From Halobacteriales archaeon SW_10_68_16 (GTDB lineage Archaea > Halobacteriota > Halobacteria > Halobacteriales > Haloarculaceae), in the NCBI GenBank assembly GCA_003023485.1, contig PXSG01000086.1:4719-15168 (forward strand): 10,450 bases of DNA, read 5' to 3'. Positions 6,605 through 10,450 of the stretch are shown here, piece after piece. The notes beneath the pieces are model-generated. The model did no database searches. It was not told where the DNA came from and saw nothing but the letters and a program-made list of their open reading frames with translations. The first letter of the stretch is position 1. Each line of letters starts with the position of its first letter. Both the position numbers and the translations under genes were made by a program.

Positions 6605-7403
6605 ATGATTCGTTCAAGACGCCGGTGGATGGCTGTGGTTGGGGCAGTCTGTGATGACCAGTAGGGGCAGACCCACCACACTTAGTGACCGGGATACGAA
6701 GCGTCCGGTCACGACAGTGCAGTTCGACCGCCAGGCCGTTCGACTGGACGTGGACCGACGACGACACGACCGTCGCGACCGTGCAGCTCCGGTCGGGAGA
6801 GTGGCACGATGGGCGACCGATAACCGCCGACGACGTCGCGTTCACCGTGCGATTTCTCTCAGATACGTCGCTGGGCGACGATGGCATTCCGGTACCCGCT
6901 CCGCGATTTCGCGGCCGCACCTCGCTCGTGACGGGGGTGACGGCCGTGGACGACCGGACGGTCGAGCTCCGGATCGACGCCAGCCGCGAGGTTGCCCGAC
7001 GGGTACTCACGCTGCCGGTCTTGCCCCGGACCGAGTGGGAGCCACGTTCCCGGCGGACCGAAATCGGGGACGTGTCGCTCCAAGAAGGGGTCACGGAAGC
7101 GCTCACCTGGCAGAACCCCGAACCGGTGGGAAGTGGACCGCTGGCGTTCGAGCGGGCGGCCATCGACGAAGCGCTCGTGTTGACCCGCGTCGAGGATCAC
7201 TTCATCGAAACAGCTCCGTTCGAGCGACTGTCGTTCAGAGTCGCACCGTCGGACGAGGCGGCGGTCCAGCTCGCCGCTGCGGACGAGGTGGACGCGACCG
7301 GTCCGCTGACCGCGTCGGTGGTCCCCGACATCGCACGCTCGAACAGCACGTCGCTGTTGATTGGCACGACAGGCGCATTTTATCACGTCGGCTACAACAC
7401 ACG
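6605..7403 (+). pseudogene. Decayed substrate-binding protein of a peptide-type ABC transporter (SBP family 5)
   Basis: From 6605 a short frame gives MIRSRRRWMAVVGAV, a Tat-like signal start of a haloarchaeal lipoprotein, but it reaches a stop after 19 codons and no lipobox cysteine follows. From about 6739 another frame reads FDWTWTDDDTTVATVQLRSG, then EWHDGRPITADDVAFTVRFL, the signature of extracellular solute-binding proteins of the oligopeptide/nickel family. The frame then continues through VTAVDDRTVELRI and GSGPLAFER to GAFYHVGYNT near 7403. The segment between the two frames is too short and out of frame, so part of the N-terminal region is deleted. The C-terminal half (family proteins are about 500-600 aa) is missing and is replaced by an IS200/IS605-type end. 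An intact frame of 262 codons (6685-7473) survives, but its first 18 and last 23 residues are not family sequence. No permease or ATPase genes are adjacent. Confidence 0.8.
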
Positions 7404-7470
7404 TGAAAAGATTCACAGTTGTCGGATTCATCCCCGCGCTAAAGCACGGGGCTTTCTCCTCGTACTTCCG
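7404..7470 (+). mobile_element. Solo right-end remnant of an IS200/IS605 (TnpB/IS1341-type) element
   Basis: The stretch GGATTCATCCCCGCGC ending in TTTCTCCTCG (7424-7462), with a hairpin CCCCGCGC-TAAA-GCACGGGG at 7432-7451 (one C-A mismatch in the stem), matches the right end I recall for haloarchaeal IS1341-type TnpB elements. There the subterminal hairpin is recognised by the transposase and forms the 3' part of the TnpB omega RNA. No tnpB or tnpA reading frame is present; the sequence to its left is the broken binding-protein gene. The exact left and right limits are not determinable here. The identification is from memory of such ends, not from a search; a simple terminator hairpin is the alternative. 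Confidence 0.65.
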
Positions 7471-7488
7471 TAACCCTTGTTCCCGTAT

Positions 7489-7560
7489 AGCCTAGGCCGG
7501 GATTTGAACCCGGGCTCTCGTCCTTACCAAGGACGCGCTTTACCGCTAAGCTACCCAGGC
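7489..7560 (-). tRNA. tRNA-Thr (anticodon GGU)
   Basis: Read on the minus strand, the acceptor GCCTGGG pairs with CCTAGGC (one G-T), followed by discriminator T. The D stem is GCTT/AAGC, and the anticodon stem CGTCC pairs with GGACG around the loop TTGGTAA, anticodon GGT. The T arm is CCGGG-TTCAAAT-CCCGG. It is 72 nt long, has no intron and does not encode CCA. It lies 43 nt downstream of the gene at 7604-8281 on the same strand. Its 3' end is about 20-30 nt from the IS remnant. Confidence 0.95.
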
Positions 7561-7585
7561 GCGCATCACTCGGTTGCCGCGTTCG

Positions 7586-7596
7586 CTCTTTAGGGG
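7586..7596 (-). promoter_or_regulatory. TATA-like box of tRNA-Thr
   Basis: On the minus strand CCCCTAAAGAG lies 26-36 nt upstream of the tRNA 5' end at 7560. It is the only AT-leaning patch in the 43-nt gap, so the tRNA probably has its own promoter. Confidence 0.45.
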
Positions 7597-7603
7597 TTTC
7601 GGT

Positions 7604-8281
7604 TCAGTGGTCGGCGGACGTCGTTACGCCGTCGCCCCCCGTGGATTCGAGGCCGGACGCGGCGAGGTCCTCTGCGACGGTTTCGGGGAAAAAGGCCTCC
7701 GCGTCGGGCAAGGGGCTGCCGTTGGCGAGGCTGGCCGCGTACTCGCGCAGGCGGGGTGAGACCGAGCCATCCAGCGTCGCGCCGGCGACGACTGCCAGTT
7801 CCAGAACGTCGGCTTCGAGGTTCCGGTCCAGCGAGGCGTCGTCGGTCTCCTGGCGGACCGACTGGTCGCGGCCGAAGGCCCGGACGGTGGTCACGGCGGC
7901 GTCGGCGGCCTCCGACCGGGCGAGCAGGTAGAATCCTCGCGAGACGAGCACGTCCGCGACGAGGATGGCGAGGTCGCCGTCGTCCTTCTCGCCGGTGGTC
8001 CAGGGTTCGTCCTGCGAGAGCTGGCGGGTGAGTCGCAGCCCCTCGTAGATGAGCTGGACACCGGCCGCGCGGGTGGCGACCGGTTCGAGGAGGGTGCCGT
8101 CGCTGTCCGCGAGGGGGCCCGACGCCCCGTCCCCTGCTGCGCGGGCCGCGAGGATCGTGAGTACGCCGGGGACCATCGACCCGCCGTCGAGGTGGGCACC
8201 GATCCGCTCCCGGAGCGGCGCGGGTTCGACGTCCGCCGTCGCGTCCAGCGCGGCTCGTCGGACTGCCGCGGCGTCCTCCAT
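7604..8281 (-). CDS. Haloarchaeal conserved protein resembling a polyprenyl synthase fold without Asp motifs
   Basis: A 225-aa, almost entirely helical, acidic soluble protein with no signal peptide. I recognise it only as a conserved haloarchaeal hypothetical protein. Segments align by eye with trans-isoprenyl diphosphate synthases. DGGSMVPGVLTILAARA (32-48) corresponds to the GGKRLRPLL helix. RAAGVQLIYEGLRLTRQL (71-88) corresponds to the helix that ends in the first DDxxD. DLAILVADVLVSRGFYLLA (103-121) corresponds to the AILxGDxLLxxAF helix. The catalytic DDxxD is absent (SQDEPW at 89-94), as are the Lys/Arg of GGKRxRP, so prenyl-transfer activity is unlikely. Non-catalytic partner subunits of heterodimeric prenyl synthases are a precedent. 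The ATG at 8281 is preferred over a GTG at 8290 because AGGTGG lies just upstream of it. The gene is divergent from the hydratase fragment. Confidence 0.7.
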   Translation of the reverse strand: MEDAAAVRRAALDATADVEPAPLRERIGAHLDGGSMVPGVLTILAARAAGDGASGPLADSDGTLLEPVATRAAGVQLIYEGLRLTRQLSQDEPWTTGEKDDGDLAILVADVLVSRGFYLLARSEAADAAVTTVRAFGRDQSVRQETDDASLDRNLEADVLELAVVAGATLDGSVSPRLREYAASLANGSPLPDAEAFFPETVAEDLAASGLESTGGDGVTTSADH

Positions 8282-8341
8282 TACCGCCACCTAGCGAGGG
8301 GAAGGGCAAAGACCTTTGGAAACGGCGGGCCACCTCGGCCC
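8282..8341. promoter_or_regulatory. Short divergent promoter region
   Basis: Sixty nucleotides separate two divergent starts. TCTTTGC on the minus strand (about 8307-8313) and ACCTTTGG on the plus strand (8312-8319) each lie 23-32 nt before a start codon and overlap, so the two promoters probably share this AT-leaning core. Neither is a strong TATA box. Confidence 0.35.
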
Positions 8342-8575
8342 ATGATACGGACGGCCGTCGACGCGACGGAGGCCCGACGGATGGGGCTGGTCAGCCGCGT
8401 CACCGAGGACCCGCGGGCGGTCGCGCTGGAGATCGCCGCCAACGACGCCGAGGCGGTGCGGGCAATCGCGGCCCGCCTGCGGGACGACGCCGCACCCGAG
8501 CGCCGGGAAGCCCGGGAGGCAGCGGCCTTCGCGCGACTCGTCGACTCGTTCGACGGGGCGAACCGAAACGGCTGA
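8342..8575 (+). CDS. Stand-alone enoyl-CoA hydratase C-terminal fragment (77 aa)
   Basis: After MIRTAVD the sequence reads DATEARRMGLVSRVTEDP, then AVALEIAANDAEAVRAIAARL and REAREAAAFARLVDSF. This is the C-terminal helical region of crotonase-family proteins (the A-x-x-x-G-L-V-x-x-V strand-helix, then the spx-AV-x-x-x-K-x-x-L helix, then the E-x-x-x-F helix). Nothing of the catalytic core is present: no oxyanion-hole segment and no catalytic glutamates. The first seven residues look like the start of a full hydratase gene, so a large in-frame internal deletion is plausible. A conserved mini-protein is the alternative. The usual lysine of the AV-x-x-x-K helix is alanine here. It is followed after 27 nt by the zinc-finger membrane protein gene and may be co-transcribed with it. 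No catalytic activity should be assigned. Confidence 0.6.
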   Translation: MIRTAVDATEARRMGLVSRVTEDPRAVALEIAANDAEAVRAIAARLRDDAAPERREAREAAAFARLVDSFDGANRNG

Positions 8576-8602
8576 GTGTGACAGCGTCCAAGAGCGGGAG
8601 CG

Positions 8603-9295
8603 ATGCCAGACTGTGACTACTGTGGGGACTCCTTCGACGACGAGACGGCGTACCTGCGTCATCTCGACGAGACCCACGAGGGGGAACTGGGAGCGATCGA
8701 CCGCCGCCGGGTCGAGAGTGAACTCGACGACGACGGCGGTGGACTCCCGACGGGACCGCTCGTGCTCGGACTCGTGTTGCTCGCGGCCGTCGCCGTCGTG
8801 GTCTACGTCATCGTCTTCGTGGGCGGGGGGGACGCCTCGCCCGCCACCGACACCGGGACCGAAGGCAACGCCGACGCGGGCGAGGCGAGTCTCGGGGAGG
8901 TCGCCCGGACGCCCGGGCCGACGGGGAGTACCCACGAACACGGCACCATCGAGGTGGTCATCGACGGCCAGCGGGTCGATTTCAGCCGCCAGGAGTACCA
9001 ACTCCAGGCCGACAAATTCCACTTCGAGGGCGGCGACGGTCAGGTCTGGCACAAACACGCGACCGGTGTCACGCTGGAGTGGGCGATGGCGACGATCGAT
9101 ATCGGGGTCAGCGAGGACACCGTCGTCTTCGAGGGTACGGTCTACCGGGAGGGCGACCCCGGCACGGACGTCACCGTCGAGGTGAACGGCGAGCCGGTCG
9201 ACCCGCAGACGTACGTCCTGCAGGGAGTCGACGCCGCGAACGCGAACCAGGGTGACAACATCCGCATCGTCGTCGAGACCAACGAGAGCGGGTAG
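8603..9295 (+). CDS. Membrane protein: N-terminal C2H2 zinc finger, one TM helix, His-rich ectodomain
   Basis: A 230-aa protein. Residues 4-25 form C-x2-C-x12-H-x4-H, a classic C2H2 zinc finger, which would be cytoplasmic. An acidic linker follows, then one hydrophobic helix (about 52-73), then an Asp/Thr/Gly-rich spacer and an ectodomain from about 110. That domain begins THEHGTIEVVIDGQRVDFSRQ, continues with KFHFEGGDGQVWHKHATGVT, and ends in VEVNGEPVDPQTYVLQG and QGDNIRIVVE. The HxH, HF and HKHATG histidines, and the DG-x-V-x-H-x-HA-x-GVT pattern, resemble secreted domains I recall from Thaumarchaeota, there preceded by HxHADFxVxxNG. Metal binding (copper or iron) is a reasonable inference but unproven. 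The start ATG has GGGAG 6 nt upstream. No own promoter is visible in the 27-nt gap, so it may depend on the upstream gene. It converges on nadE with 28 nt between stops. Confidence 0.8.
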   Translation: MPDCDYCGDSFDDETAYLRHLDETHEGELGAIDRRRVESELDDDGGGLPTGPLVLGLVLLAAVAVVVYVIVFVGGGDASPATDTGTEGNADAGEASLGEVARTPGPTGSTHEHGTIEVVIDGQRVDFSRQEYQLQADKFHFEGGDGQVWHKHATGVTLEWAMATIDIGVSEDTVVFEGTVYREGDPGTDVTVEVNGEPVDPQTYVLQGVDAANANQGDNIRIVVETNESG

Positions 9296-9323
9296 CACCG
9301 GTCGCGCGTGACCGGGACCGGTA

Positions 9324-10166
9324 TCAGTACAGCGGGCCGGGACCCGGCGGGAACTCGCGCTTGTGCGCACTGTGCTCGCACATGGCGCGGACGCGCTCGA
9401 CGACTTCGCGGTCGAGACCGAGTTCGGCAGCCGTCGCGGACGGGGAGAGTGGCCCGTCGACGTGGAGCGCGAGCACCGAATCCAGTGTGTCGTAGTCGAT
9501 GCCGAGTTCCGCCTCGTCGGTCTGGCCCGACCAGAGTTCGGCGCTGGCGGTCTTGGCGGCCAGGTCCTCCGGGACGCCGACGTGGCGGGCGAGCTGGCGG
9601 ACCTGCTGTTTGTAGAGGGGCGCGATGGGCAGGCAGTCGACGGCGCCGTCGCCGTACTTGGTGAAGTAGCCGACCTGTGCCTCGCTGCGGTTGCCCGTCC
9701 CGACCACGAGCCCGTTCCGGCTGTTCGCGGCGTAGTAGTTCAGCACCGCACGCAGCCGGGCACGGAGGTTCCCCACGGCCGTCCGGCGGCGGTCGGCGTC
9801 GTCGGCGACCATCGCCTCGGGGACCGTCTCGCGGATGGCGTCGACGAGCGATCCGATCTCGACGACGTCGTACTCGATGTCGAGCAACTCGGCGGCGACG
9901 CGCTCGGCGTCGCTCATGTTCGCTTCGCGGTTGACCTCGCTGGGGAGGACCAGCCCGTAGACGGACTCCCGGCCCAGCGCCTCGACGGTCAGGTGGGAGG
10001 TGAGCGTGCTGTCGATACCACCCGAGAGGGCGATAACGGCCTCCTCTGCCCCGGCCGTCTCGACCGTCTCCGCGATGAAGGTGGTGATGTGCTCGCGGTA
10101 CGCCTCGGATTCCGACTCCGAGAGGGTCAGATCGAGCGGTGACTCCGCCCGCACGGTATCCGACAT
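9324..10166 (-). CDS. nadE: NH3-dependent NAD+ synthetase
   Basis: Amidates nicotinic acid adenine dinucleotide to NAD+ with ATP and ammonia, the last step of NAD synthesis (EC 6.3.1.5). At 280 aa it is the short, ammonia-using form without a glutaminase domain. The ATP-pyrophosphatase loop LSGGIDST is at 47-54. The TAVGNLRARLRA helix (129-140) is the conserved N-x-x-A/R-x-R segment. GTGNRSEAQVGYFTKYGDG (156-174) is the NaAD/ATP-binding and magnesium region, followed by the PIAPLYKQQVRQLA helix and a C-terminal KR-x-FPPGP typical of the family. The ATG at 10166 is preferred: a TATA-like box 28 nt upstream predicts a leaderless transcript. All recognised active-site segments are intact. Confidence 0.96.
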   Translation of the reverse strand: MSDTVRAESPLDLTLSESESEAYREHITTFIAETVETAGAEEAVIALSGGIDSTLTSHLTVEALGRESVYGLVLPSEVNREANMSDAERVAAELLDIEYDVVEIGSLVDAIRETVPEAMVADDADRRRTAVGNLRARLRAVLNYYAANSRNGLVVGTGNRSEAQVGYFTKYGDGAVDCLPIAPLYKQQVRQLARHVGVPEDLAAKTASAELWSGQTDEAELGIDYDTLDSVLALHVDGPLSPSATAAELGLDREVVERVRAMCEHSAHKREFPPGPGPLY

Positions 10167-10188
10167 GTGCCGCGGTTAGGAGTGGGCT

Positions 10189-10200
10189 GTCAAATACCGT
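10189..10200 (-). promoter_or_regulatory. nadE TATA-like box
   Basis: On the minus strand ACGGTATTTGAC is centred about 28 nt before the nadE ATG. This is the position expected for a leaderless haloarchaeal transcript, and the gap contains no Shine-Dalgarno sequence. Confidence 0.5.
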
Positions 10201-10310
10201 ACGGTGACGTCCCGAGAGTGGACGTTTGTCCGATTCCCGGAAGCGCTACGTTGAAGTGCAATCGGTGAGGACTAGCGAACACCCGGCCCGACCGGAGGAG
10301 TGGTCTGCGT

Positions 10311-10381
10311 GCGCCGGTGGTCTAGTGGTAGGACATGAGCTTCCCAAGCTCATAGCCCGGGTTCAATTCCCGGCCGGCGCA
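10311..10381 (+). tRNA. tRNA-Gly (anticodon CCC)
   Basis: The acceptor GCGCCGG (10311-10317) pairs perfectly with CCGGCGC (10374-10380), and the discriminator is A10381. The D arm is TGGTCTAGTGGTAGGACA. The anticodon stem TGAGC pairs with GCTCA around the loop TTCCCAA, anticodon CCC. The T arm is CCGGG-TTCAATT-CCCGG. It is 71 nt long, without intron or encoded CCA. No good TATA box lies at the expected 25-30 nt upstream, so transcription may begin further upstream with 5' processing. Confidence 0.95.
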
Positions 10382-10385
10382 TAAT

Positions 10386-10409
10386 AGAGAGTTTCTCTGG
10401 CAGGTTTTT
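10386..10409 (+). terminator. Probable terminator of tRNA-Gly
   Basis: A small inverted repeat AGAGA-GTT-TCTCT (10386-10398) is followed by TTTTT at 10405-10409. Archaeal RNA polymerase terminates at T-runs; this is the only such run downstream of the tRNA in the window. The hairpin may be incidental. Confidence 0.45.
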
Positions 10410-10450
10410 CGGGGTCCGTGGAGTTCAAGAGAGATGCAAATCGAAGCTCA

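Noticed and set aside
9363..10142. A 259-codon open frame antisense to nadE
   Set aside because: It is the mirror of nadE codon usage, with no recognisable domain.
1..10450. CRISPR array, toxin-antitoxin pair, restriction system or other defence island
   Set aside because: No regularly spaced repeats, nuclease, methylase or toxin gene is visible; the only related gene is the single antitoxin-like protein.

Overview
The window is chromosomal DNA from a halophilic archaeon (class Halobacteria). It is very GC-rich with strong G/C third positions. The proteins are loaded with Asp and Glu, the tRNAs are archaeal (no encoded CCA, one with a bulge-helix-bulge intron), and several starts have TATA-like boxes about 25-30 nt upstream, as expected for leaderless haloarchaeal transcripts. 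I cannot name the genus. Most of the content is ordinary housekeeping. I found no defence system, CRISPR array, prophage or biosynthetic cluster. The unusual material sits in the small accessory patches beside two of the tRNA genes.

Layout. 1-1428 (+) is the end of nuoN, the membrane proton-channel subunit of a complex I-like enzyme, cut by the window start. 1530-3503 (+) is a fused 3-hydroxyacyl-CoA dehydrogenase/enoyl-CoA hydratase with both active sites intact. 3576-3680 (+) is tRNA-Glu(UUC) carrying a 30-nt intron. It is followed by an AT-richer patch with an orphan ribbon-helix-helix antitoxin-like gene (3738-3962, -). 4164-5456 (+) is purD, followed after 47 nt by a GT4 glycosyltransferase (5504-6520, +).

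6605-7403 is a decayed peptide-type ABC transporter substrate-binding protein. It stops in an isolated right end of an IS200/IS605 (TnpB/IS1341-type) element that abuts tRNA-Thr(GGU) (7489-7560, -). 7604-8281 (-) encodes a helical protein that looks like a polyprenyl synthase fold without its aspartate motifs. Divergent from it are a 77-aa enoyl-CoA hydratase C-terminal fragment (8342-8575, +) and a C2H2 zinc-finger/transmembrane/His-rich ectodomain protein (8603-9295, +). nadE (9324-10166, -) converges on the latter, and tRNA-Gly(CCC) (10311-10381, +) closes the window.

How the parts fit together. Energy and carbon metabolism are represented by complex I, beta-oxidation-type acyl-CoA chemistry and NAD synthesis (nadE supplies the cofactor used by the dehydrogenase). 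purD belongs to purine synthesis. The tRNA-Glu and tRNA-Thr loci mark the places where acquired or decaying DNA is seen.
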